From: Ottelia alismoides
Lineage: Eukaryota; Streptophyta; Magnoliopsida; Alismatales; Hydrocharitaceae
Reading direction: 5' to 3'
DNA length: 64,000 bases
NCBI GenBank assembly: GCA_037367405.1
Contig: JAZKJV010002623.1
Span: forward strand, 729,424-793,423
The number at the start of each line of letters is the position of its first letter. Positions within the stretch are counted from its first letter, which is position 1. Both the position numbers and the translations under genes were made by a program. Of the stretch, positions 54,960-64,000 are shown piece by piece. The notes under the pieces were generated by a model. It did no database searches. It worked only from the letters and a program-made list of their open reading frames with translations, and was not told where the DNA came from.

Positions 54960-56009
54960 AAGCCCAGCTGGGCTTGTCAGTCTTCCCTCTTTAGGACAAT
55001 CAGAAGATGAGGATGACGAGTCGGACGTGGCTTTCGCCGATCGCATGGAGACCTTTGACGATCCGACTCCAGAGCCAAATAATTTGATGGCAGCAATTTC
55101 AGAACAGATCCAGCCACTTTCAACAGTGAATCAGATTCGATTGAGCCAGACTTCCTAGACGATCACACATTACCTGAGCTCAAGACTTTACCCACAACAC
55201 TCAAGTATGCCTTCCTTGCGGGTCAAGAGAAGAAATATCCGGTCATCATCAGTTCATGATTGACCGAGGAGAAGGAATCTCGCTTGCTAGAGATCTTGGA
55301 TAAAAACTGCAAGGCAATAGGGTGGGAGCATTTTCTGACCTCCACGGGATAAATCCCGCTCTGTGTTCGCACCATATTTACTTGGAGAATGAAGCCAAAC
55401 CCTCTCATGAATTCTAACGTCGTTTGAATCCAAATTTACGAGAGGTAGTAAAAGAAGGAGATAGAGAAATGGTGCAACGCGGGTTTCATTTATCCCATCT
55501 CCGACTCTAAATGGGTGACCCCGATTCATGTTGTCCCCGAAAAAGTCGGGAATTCAGACAACCACCAACGAAGACGGAGAGGAGGTCATGACACGAGTAC
55601 CCACGTCGTGGCACGTCTGTGTGGATTACAGATGCCTGAATGCTGCGACGAAGAAGGATCATTTCCCCTACTGTTCATTGACCAGATCTTAGAGAGACTA
55701 ATGGGGAAAGAATTCTTCTGCTTCTTGGATGGGTTCTCGGGCTACAATCAAGTAGCCATAGCTCCAGAGCACCAGGAAAAAAACCACGTTTACATGTGGC
55801 ACCTATGCTTTCAGGCGCATGCCCTTTGGGTTATGCAATGCTCTGGGTACTTTTCAAAGGTGTGTGATTGTTGTATTCGCCGAAATGGTCGGCGAATTCC
55901 TGGAAGTCTTCATGGACGACTTCTCGGTCCATGGTGATTCCTTCGATTCCAGTCTTAGGAATCTAGACCGAGTCCTCAAAAGATGTTGTGAGGTTAATCT
56001 GGTGCTCTC
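54960..56009 (+). pseudogene. E4 reverse transcriptase region
   Basis: After a broken linker (FLDDHTLPELKTLPTTLKYAFLAG) come the RT entry (EKESRLLEILDKNCKAIG, INPALC-like) and fingers with stops at 55250-55440. 55515-55790 carries FLDGFSGYNQVAI with the motif A aspartate. One base shift near 55790 moves to frame 55819-56106, with MPFGLCNALGTFQRC and FMDD at 55909-55920, then SWEKSHF. Two shifts near 55560 and 55600 garble the VDYRCLN region. All three catalytic aspartates are present, in different frames. Confidence 0.85.
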
Positions 56010-56866
56010 TTGGGAGAAAAGTCACTTCATGCTGACGAAGGCATTGTGTTGGGGCATGTCATCTCCAAGAGAGGAATGGAGGTTGACCCTGCCAAGGTGG
56101 ATGTAATCAGACGACTCCAGCCACCCACCAACATTAAACAGTTGTGGTCCTTCCTCAGGCATGTCGGATTTTATCGGAGATTTATTAAGGATTTTTCTAA
56201 TATTGCCCGACCGCTAACTGAGCTTTTAGGCAAGGACATGGAGTTTATTGTTGATCACAAATGTCTTGAGGCCTTTAAGATATTGCAAGGAATGATCATG
56301 GACGTCTCAATCCTACAAACCCCAGATTGGTCTCCACCTTTTGAGATCATGACGGATGCCTCAGATTTTGTTGTTGGGCCTGTGTTAGGACAAAGGAGGA
56401 ATGGCATCCCGTTTGCAATTCACTATGCAAGCAAAGTGCTTGATACCGCTCAGTGTAACTATACAGTTACGAAAAAAGAGATGCTTGCGGTAGTGTTTGC
56501 CTTGGACAAGTTCAGATCTCACTTAATTGGATCCAAGGTAATTGTGTTCACCGACCATACGACACTACGATATTTGATGGGAAAAGAAGGACGTGAAGGC
56601 ACGTCTTCTTCGGTGGATTTTGCTTATCTAGGAGTTTGATTTGGATATTCATGATAAACCTGGAAAGAAGAACGTAGTAGCCGATCATCTCTCCCGTCTC
56701 GAAGATATTAATACTTCCGAGGTTTCACCAATTCGAGACTCCTTCCCTAACGAGTCGATTTTTGTTATCTACTCACTCCCATGGTATGCCAATATCGTGA
56801 ACTATCTTGTCTCCAAGAAGGTTCCAGAGGATTGGTCCAAGAGCCACATTGACCGACTGAAGTAGG
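56010..56866 (+). pseudogene. E4 RNase H and linker
   Basis: Frame 56010-56639 covers the RT end (GHVISKRGMEVDPAKVDVI, FLRHVGFYRRF), connection (KPL-like RPLTELLGKD) and RNase H with TDASDFVVG, TKKEMLAVVFALDKF and FTDHTTLRYLM, so D, E and D are all present. A frameshift near 56590 destroys the end (KKDAKxRLLRW). 56641-56865 continues with DIHDKPGKKNVVADHLSRLE and SLPWYANIVNYLVSKKVP up to a TAG. Confidence 0.85.
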
Positions 56867-58112
56867 ATGCTAGACACTACCATTGGGAGGTTTTCTTTGA
56901 AGGATCGGATTGTGTTTGGAGACGGTGTATTCCTTAGGAGGAATACCAAAGTGTCCTTTCTTTATGTCACAGCTTGGAGGCAGGAGGACACCACTCCGGG
57001 AAGAGGACTGCATGGAAGGTACTTCAGTGTGGCTTTTATAGGCCGACTCTGTTTTACGATGCCATCACCTTTGCGAAGTCGTGCCCAGTATGTCGGAGAA
57101 TGGGAGGAACCATTGGTTCCAAGGATGAGATGCCTATGCAACCTGTCATCATTTATGATGTCTTTGACGCTTGGGGCATAGATTTCATGGACCCATTCCC
57201 TATTAACCATGGATTCGAGTACATCCTTCTTGCGATAGACTACCTATCCAGGTGGGTGGAGGCTATCCCGACCTGAGCCGCAGACAGCAAGACTGTCTGT
57301 AAATTCATCAGAAAGCATATTATCTCTAGGTCCAGGATCCCCAAAATGATAATATCAGATGGGGGTAGCCACTTTGTAAACCGAGAGGTGAATAAACTCT
57401 TGAAGGACTACGACATCGAACACCGTATCGCTAGTCCTTACCACCCACAGATTAATGGTATGGCTGAGGTGTCGAATAGGGAGGTGAAGACTATATTGCA
57501 AAAGCTCATCCGACCAGACATGAAGGACTGGTCTCATATCTTGGATCAGGTCCTATGGGCTTATAGGATAGCGTACAAGACACCGTTAGGAACCTCCCCA
57601 TTCCGAATGGTATTCGGAAAGCCGTGCCATTTGCCCGCAGAGTTAGTGCATAAATCAGAATGGGCAATTAAGAAGGTCAACTAGAACATGCACCTTGGGC
57701 AGAAGCAGAGATAAATGGATCTGAATGAGCTTGTGGAAGTCAGAAACCGCGCATACGACAACAGTTTGGTGTACAAGGACAAGGTTAAGCATTGGCACGA
57801 CAGATATATCAGACGAAAGACCTTTGTTCCTGGACAGACGGTATGGTTGTTTAATGCTAAGCTGAAGATCTTCCAAGGCAAGTTGAAGTCCAAGTGGACA
57901 GGCCATTTGTCGTCCGTACGGTGCATAATAGTGAATGTGTCGAGATCTTTGATCTCGCAGATGGCACACCGACATTCCTAGTGAATGGACAACTGTTGAA
58001 GCACTTCGTCGAATCCAACGAGCAGCTAGTCCATGTTGAGGAGATTGTATTCATGCGCGAGACAGATTCAGCAGATACACCTCGAGCCGCACATGAGACC
58101 TTGCAGCAGTGA
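56867..58112 (+). pseudogene. E4 integrase region
   Basis: Zinc-binding domain in frame 56974-57276 ([18 protein letters not shown]), followed by the catalytic core: [12 protein letters not shown] and [15 protein letters not shown]; then a TGA at 57274-57276 and the rest in frame 57346-57684 (MIISDGGSHFVNRE, SPYHPQINGMAEVSNREVK, WAYRIAYKTPLGTSPFRMVFGKPCHLPAE in pieces). D, D and E of the triad are present. The C-terminal part lies in 57715-57981 and 57894-58112 (KHWHDRYIRRKTFVPGQTVWLFNAKLKIFQGKL in pieces, VNGQLLKHFVE). Stops and shifts near 57270, 57310, 57684 and 57900. Confidence 0.85.
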
Positions 58113-59987
58113 GCTCTAGCCATCAGCAGCATCTTGAAAGATTCAGACCGACTCACTTGTATATACCATCATTCCTATAAATTCTGTCCTTTCACCCCCG
58201 CGGACTCTAGTAACTCATCCCAGCTTCATTGATCTCCATCTTGGACTATACTTAGGATGCCCATATCCTAAGTATAGGGGGGATGAGCCACTTAAGTCGG
58301 GTCTTTGTACATCCTCCAGATCACATTGGTCCTCATACTCACTTTCGTCCTATACTTAGGCTGACCTGAGCCTAAGTATAGGGGGGACCGATGCCCGCAT
58401 TGTATATTCATCCACTTCTCCTCTTGACCTCGTCCGCCCCATTCTTGTTCTTCTTCTACTTTAGGCTGCCAGAGCCTAAGTATAGGGGGGCAGGACGACT
58501 TCTTTACATTTTTTCGTTCTCTTTGGCTCTCTTACGCTTAGCACGAGCTATGTCTTTTTCCTCGCTTTTCGTGCTCTGAGGACATAGCACACACTAAGTA
58601 TAGGGGGCGTGTATATATTACATATATACTTTACCCATAGCTCGTATTGTCACGTATCTTTGTAAATATTTCGTAATAATTACGGGTTGGGTATAATGTG
58701 GAGATATTTTTTTGTAAAATACACTTGTATAAGTTGTACAATACTCTTGTAAATTATTGTAACATAGGAGGTATACCAAATAATTGAAAAAAATTTGTGT
58801 GGTGAAAAATTCAAAGGCTTCTTATTTACTTTGCATATCATCTCTACATCAGAAAAGAAAGAAAAAATGTCTTGCAATTCATAGCATGTCATCTGCATCT
58901 CATCCGCATATCTTGCATATGCAAGGTGAAAAGCTAATAGGTTCTGAACCAAGTTATGAGTAGATCTTGAGGACGGACTTGATTTGACCTTAATCCACCT
59001 AATTTCAGAGGAACCTTATAGGAACTGGAGTTAAGATTTCTCATGTCAAGTGACTTAATTCTTTGAGTCCGCAAGTCTATGTTCACATGTCATCTTAATC
59101 GGTCTAAGTAGAATATCTCGTGCACACGCATGATTCTTTTAGATAATGACCTAACTTGGACAAGCACAATGCACGTAGCTCTTCATTGATGAGGTGGTGA
59201 GGAAGTAGAATCCTTTAGCTTGGAGTAGCACACGGGTGGAAACATCCGTCCTCCTCTAGGGAGGGTAGTGCATCTCAACCTAATCTTGTGGTGTTGAAGT
59301 CTGAGGACAGGACATTGTGGGTTGCAATAATACTTCAAAAGAGGGATAGTCTACTGGCTCAAGAGGAAAAACTCCTGATGTACATGCTGCACCCTGTGTA
59401 TAGTTCGAAAAAAATGCAAAAACTCCAAAAAAATCAGACAGGTCCAAGTAAAAATAAAATACCTGTCGGAGTATGTATATTAGCAAGAAGTCTGCAGCTG
59501 GATGAATTGGCTACACTGGTCAGGCATCCTGGGATAGGTAGCTACACTGGTTGCCGTCCATTCTTTTCTCCACCCCTCCTCTAGAGTTGGTCGTACTTGA
59601 ACTTAGAAGGGAATATCCCGCTCCTCGAGGAAAGAGTTACTACACCGGGTAATTAGAGTTACCTTGTTAGAGGAGGCTGCTTCTTAGCCACTTATGAGAT
59701 GGAGAGCTATTTCACACTTACACATATAAGTAAGGATCATAGTCATCAGAAATTTGCATCTGAGGATTTGTTCTGACCTGACTATTGAGGAGTCTTGAAT
59801 AAAAGACTCGTGGAACTTGAAGTCTGTTAGGTCTTAAGTTCAGATCCCAATGAGGTTCCACCACACACTTAATCCAAAGGTCGAATCAAGCTCCATTTTT
59901 AACTTTTGTTCATGACCTTGTTATGGAACCCAAAAATCATTTCACTCTTGCATTTCATTTTAGTTGCTCAGGGACGAGCAAGGTTTA
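58113..59987 (+). other. E4 3' untranslated region
   Basis: About 1.9 kb without an env-like gene. The first 500 bp contain the stem-loop array; 58620-59000 is AT-rich; 59400-59640 repeats the E1/E2 3' UTR block, with GCTACACTGG at 59510 and 59541 and 'cttagaagggaatatcc' at 59602; 59820-59930 matches E1 740-850 ('ttaatccaaaggtcgaat'). Confidence 0.65.
58247..58607 (+). repeat. E4 array of four stem-loop + PPT-like modules
   Basis: Module 1: TATACTTAGGAT (58247-58258), loop GCCCAT, ATCCTAAGTATA (58265-58276), six G. Module 2: TATACTTAGGCT (58351-58362), loop of six, AGCCTAAGTATA (58369-58380), six G. Module 3: CTTTAGGCT (58459-58467), then AGCCTAAGTATA and six G (to 58490). Module 4: GCTATGTC (58547-58554) pairs with GACATAGC (58581-58588), then CTAAGTATAGGGGG (to 58607). 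Each G-run is a copy of the PPT consensus. Confidence 0.8.
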
Positions 59988-59999
59988 AGTATAGGTGGT
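59988..59999 (+). promoter_or_regulatory. E4 PPT (slightly decayed)
   Basis: AAGTATAGGTGGT just before the LTR start at 60000, with the hairpin TGCTC-agggac-GAGCA upstream (59966-59981). A T interrupts the G-run that is unbroken in E1 and E3 and in the 3' UTR array. Confidence 0.75.
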
Positions 60000-62900
60000 T
60001 GATGAATCTGTGATTCATCACTCTTAAAGTTGAAAATAGAGCTTTGTTCCTGGGTATTTAGCATCATATTTCCCTTTATCTTGCATAAATAGCATTCATG
60101 CATCAATTCACAAGACATGCATTTTAGCAATGATATTTGCATTTAAATAAGAAGCCAATTCATGTGTAAAATACACTTGTAAAATATCCACCTATTTGTT
60201 GGTATTTTATCCCCTTCAAAATGAAATAACACCTTCCTTATAATGTGTACACCATTAGTTAATAATATAGGGAAGAAGGCAGAGTTCTTGTCTTGTAAAA
60301 TACCCAATAAAGCCACAAACGCCCAGAACCTTAGAATGTCAATATCTCTCTCTTACAAACTCCGAATTAGGTTTACTTACCTCCAGATGAATACACGTCA
60401 AGAGACCTTTAAAATGAGACTAATTTCATTTAATTCGGAGCTCGTAGGCAAAACTTAGTTTTTCGGGCCTCCTTGTATACTATACATATGTATATTTGTA
60501 TTCTTGTATATTTGTATCATAGTTGACCTCATATCCGTTTTTGGTCAACATGAAACTTGTAGATCTCTTTGCGATCTACAACTTTCATGTTTTGAGATTT
60601 TCATCTCAGCAACTCAGAGCTGGCCACATGGCGCCCTCTGATTGCGCCACGCGACCCGCTCCCATGCGCACCACGCGCCCGGCCTTCCACACCGTCCGAT
60701 CACCTTTTCTTCCTCTTATCTTGGCCATTCAAACCGCAACGCTCCCTAACCCTTCGATCAGACCTAGGGTTTAATCTGGACTGCTCGCCCGCGCCGCGTT
60801 CTCAATGCGCCACGTGGCTGCATCCATACCCTCCTTTCTCTCGAAATCCAAGCCGTCCATTTGCACCGCTGATGTCCACCATCCGATCTTCCCCCAGATC
60901 AAATCCTGGCCATCTGTTAGCGCCTCGTCCAGAGCACGCCACGTGTTGACTCATGTGTCGTCTGATCCCCTCAAAGAACCTCCATCTCCACCGCACGCTT
61001 CTGCAATACCCTTGGCCCTTCGATTAGATCCATCAGATCTCATCCCAGTCGTCCTTCGACGCCTTCACCTGTGGCTGCCACATATCATTTCCGTAGCCCT
61101 CTGATCACACCAATTCGATGTAATCCAGGCCATCCCCTTACTCCTTTTCCTGGTTGTTGGATCACTCGATCCAACGGTTAAGAACCCGTCTTCAACCTCC
61201 AGACGCTCTCTCTCCCACGATCTCCATCTCGCGCGATCGCCTCCCCCTTCCTATTTTCAGCCCCACTCCATCCATTCTCTCCGCCCCCTATCACCTCCGT
61301 CTCGTAGCCCATTACACCCTTATCCTCGCCAGCCTCCACAATCCCAATGAACCTCGCACACCTCGCTCCACGACCTTCATGAACTTCGTCGCCCAGTCAC
61401 CTGTACCCTCACCTCCTTCCTATAAATACATCGCCTCCATCCACCTTCACTCGTATCCGCCACCACGGAGAGTATCTCCGAGCTCCCACCTTCAGATTGG
61501 TGACATCGATTTGACCTTAGGTTGAGCGAAGACCGAGAACCACCTCCGGTGAGATCCACGGCCCAATTCTGTCGTGTCGCAGCTCCTCCACGGCGCTGCA
61601 AGAGCTCAGGTCCCCTACCGGCCTTCGAGCGACGACCGGGAAGCTCTCTCCGAGCTTCTGATCCCAGGTAGATCCCTCCATCCGCTCTCTGATATTCTTC
61701 TTGATTTTTCTTATTTTTCTTCCATTTTATTCACCGTCCACAAGCACCATCCCGCTCTGCCAATCATCCTCCGAGCTCCGCAAGGGAGCTCTGATCTTTG
61801 CGAGCCCCTCCGTTCCCTCCGACGACCTACTTCACCCTTCACCGATGCCAGCTCCGCCACCTTGGCGGATCTCGACCACCGGACCACCTCATTGCTCCAC
61901 AGGCCTCGCACTTCACTCTACAGCACTTCACGAAGACATAGCACGCTTTGGCTATCTTCCAACCCCCTGCAAGTACTATCTCCTTGATTGGCCGGAAGCT
62001 TCACCGATGCACCTTCGAGCTTCATCGCCAGTGGCCTCCAGGACACCCCAGCCTCAACCACCCTCACCGGATGCTCTGCCGGCCATTCACGAATCTTCTG
62101 AGCTACGCCAGATCCTCCAACACCCTTCACCGACGACGGGAGGACGAGGCAAAGCTAGGTCAGCTTCGCCGGAGCCCAGTCCTCTCCGCTGCAAGAGGCA
62201 GAGGATCGTTGGGGATGACAGCCAGCAACCGTTCAATCCTCGGGATCGAACGGTCAGGAGCCATCCACGTCACCCACATCCCATAGCCGTAGGATCAGGC
62301 AGATTCTATGCGTCCAGATAGTGCCATGTCATCGCCCTTTCCAAATCTAGGTGCCGTTGGATCAATGTAGATCCAACGGTCACTGATCGACCACGTCCTC
62401 GTCTCAGGAGCGACCCATCACCATTGGATCGATCTTAATCTAACGGACCCGGACACGCCACGCGCCAGTAGTTCCTCATCGTTGGATCCTCACTTAATCT
62501 ATGGTCCAGATTAGGCCACGTCGCCTGACCCGAGCCTCCTCCCCGACCACTAGGCTTGGATCATCCGAAGCTACTCCGAACCAGAGCCGAACCTCCAGAT
62601 CCACCCGAGCCTCGCTCCGAGACTCCGAAGACCATCGAGCCTGGGACCCCCACGTTATCAGCACGTGAGTCCTGGGTAAATTGCCTCGAGGCCCCTGAAG
62701 GTTTCCAGAATTACATTTCAGTCCCTGCCAGGAGACCCCACGTGAGGAGCACGTGTTCTGTGGAAAAATTGCGTCCACCCCCTCAACATTATAGGTAATT
62801 GCATATTGGTCCCTATCAACACGTTTTATTTTATCAATTTTAATTCATGTAATTGCATTTATACCCATGTCTTTGCATGCATATTTAGGCACTCATTTTC

Positions 62901-63773
62901 ATTCATTTTTCAATTGAGAAAATTGCATTGTGTAGCTTATGTTGTCCTCTTTTATATGTGACACTTGGCATATTTTTGTAATATCAGTGGATTTTTCTAT
63001 CAATTAATTGGTTTAATTTTGCTATATTTTGCCCATTTACACCCTTAATTGATAGTAATTTCTCTGTGACTCCAAAAATCCCCAAAAAAATCACATTAGA
63101 GTTGGGATAATTAGATTCACATTGCATAAAAATTTCATCTCAATTGCACGCATCCTGAGGCCTAAATAAATCATTTAGTGATTTCCTTAATTAATTTTTA
63201 ATAGGATCATTTCACATAGAAATTTGGGTTTAATAATTTTCCTGGACTCCTGACCCTCAGATCGATCTAGGATATTTTTTATTTCTAAAAATGTTGTGAT
63301 TTGATATTTATTAAAATTAATTTAGTCAAAATCACCTTGCATTCATTTTTAATTTACAGTAAATTCATGTAGTGTCAAAAAATTCTAAAAAAAATTAGTG
63401 TACCTTAATTTCATTGCATTTCATCATCTCGTCACGTTTCGTAATTTTTGGACATGATTTGATCACTTATCTGCATTAACTTTAAACTAGCCTGATTGTG
63501 CATGTGTCTTGCATAAAAAAATCAAAAAAGACCAAAAAAATTATCCCCTGAAAATCAAACCTTGGACTTTGCTAAAAATCTACCTAAGGAGACAACCGCC
63601 TCCCTGAGTTCGACCTTGGGCTTGCCCAAGTAAAAAAATTTACCGCTCGAAATTAACTTGCTTTAATTAAAAGTGGTTTTTGATCTGCTCTTATTATCCG
63701 GTTTCAATGAACATTAGTAATTAATTTGACCATTAATTTGATCGAATTACCAAGGGTAGTAGGAGTCTTTTCA
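60000..63773 (+). repeat. E4 3' LTR (3774 bp)
   Basis: Partner of 46593-50305, with the same termini. Contains the GTAGATCTC hairpin (60549-60589), TATA box (61421-61428), putative intron 61668-61972, GTTGGATC hairpins (about 61155-61177 and 62353-62379) and the two CACGTG pairs (62651-62667 and 62739-62755). Differences from the 5' LTR are scattered substitutions, small indels and the hairpin block. Confidence 0.95.
61421..61428 (+). promoter_or_regulatory. TATA box of E4 3' LTR
   Basis: TATAAATA, identical to the 5' LTR copy, 1421 bp after the LTR start; transcription from here would run into the LINE sequence at 63779. Confidence 0.6.
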
Positions 63774-63778
63774 GTGGG
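63774..63778 (+). other. E4 target site duplication, right
   Basis: GTGGG directly after the LTR, identical to 46588-46592. Confidence 0.9.
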
Positions 63779-64000
63779 GATGAACTCGACGGACGACTGT
63801 TCTTTGCCGTTTGCAGTCTTTGGGTCATATGAGGAGGAAGGAATGATGTAATTTTTAAAAATCAGAGGTTTTATTCAAAAAATATAATCGTTGGTTGTCT
63901 TTCCCTTTTCCTTTTATGGTCCGCAAGGTAATGTAACTCTTTATCCTTTGATATAACGAATAGTTTTTGGCGATGAATCCCACCTCGGGATTTCGCCCTA
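63779..64000 (+). pseudogene. LINE C-terminal part, continuation after E4
   Basis: Reads on in the same frame as the LINE sequence before 46593 once one copy of GTGGG is discounted (RLVG before, DELDG after). It encodes FFAVCSLWVI and RNDVIFKNQ, close to the W-x-I-W-x-x-R-N-x-x-I-F pattern at the end of plant LINE ORF2 proteins. A TAA/TGA follows within the segment (ATTTGA-like at 63829). The LINE end and poly(A) lie beyond the window. Confidence 0.7.

Larger units (their letters stand above)
46593..63773 (+). mobile_element. E4: full-length Athila-type LTR retrotransposon (17,181 bp)
   Basis: LTRs 46593-50305 and 60000-63773, PBS three bases after the 5' LTR, PPT directly before the 3' LTR and 5-bp target duplications GTGGG at 46588-46592 and 63774-63778. 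gag, protease, RT, RNase H and integrase follow in the Athila/Ty3-gypsy order. No env-like ORF lies between integrase and the 3' LTR; that space holds the stem-loop array. Coding regions keep most catalytic residues but carry about six frameshifts or stops, so it is not autonomous. Confidence 0.95.

Noticed and set aside
58113..59999. env-like ORF after integrase, as described in some Athila elements
   Set aside because: No frame longer than about 100 codons, no signal peptide or membrane segment; the space is filled by the stem-loop array and UTR blocks.

Overview
The window is plant (angiosperm) heterochromatin-type DNA made almost entirely of nested retrotransposons. I found no host protein gene, tRNA or rRNA gene. 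The evidence is a set of Ty3/gypsy elements of the Athila type: gag followed by protease, RT, RNase H and integrase, primer-binding sites complementary to plant tRNA-Asp, and very long LTRs of about 2.8 to 3.8 kb. Around them lie a degenerate Ty1/copia remnant, a plant L1-type LINE and a Mutator-like DNA element. Large GC-rich LTRs hint at a monocot, but that is weak and I cannot name the species.

Layout. E1 (+): 3' end only, 1-3713 (3' UTR, PPT, whole 3' LTR), inserted in the 3' LTR of E2. E2 (-), 3714-26059, is the oldest element here: 3' LTR 3714-6038, 3' UTR, integrase and RNase H down to 9716, the E3 insertion, then RT start, protease, gag and leader, and 5' LTR 23681-26059. E3 (+), 9717-18879, is a LARD-like non-autonomous element with two 2.95-kb LTRs around 3.1 kb of non-coding DNA, plus an extra 120-bp copy of its own 3' end before LTR1. 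E5 (+), 26060-26631, is the first 572 bp of an LTR inserted in E2's 5' LTR. E6 (+), from 26632, is a 5' LTR, PBS, leader and badly decayed gag-pol to about 37950, inserted in E5; no 3' LTR is visible. 37951-43769 is AT-rich decayed repeat DNA holding a complete Mutator-like element (39521-40814). A second, half copy of that element (from 43770), a copia remnant (about 44060-45165) and a 5'-truncated LINE (from about 45166) follow. E4 (+), 46593-63773, is the best preserved element: both LTRs, a 5-bp target duplication GTGGG and nearly all of gag-pol, with several frameshifts. It splits the LINE, which resumes at 63779.

How the parts work together. None of the elements looks autonomous now. 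The non-coding parts are the best conserved and most informative: PBS, leader motifs, a 3' UTR array of stem-loops each running into a PPT-like G-run, a hairpin beside the true PPT, a palindromic LTR start, helically spaced CACGTG pairs, and a putative intron of about 300 nt inside the LTR. The coding-less E3 keeps nearly all of them, which suggests that they are the cis signals read by proteins supplied in trans.

All coordinates were read by eye. LTR boundaries, PBS and PPT positions should be good to a few bases; domain boundaries in the decayed pol genes are approximate.
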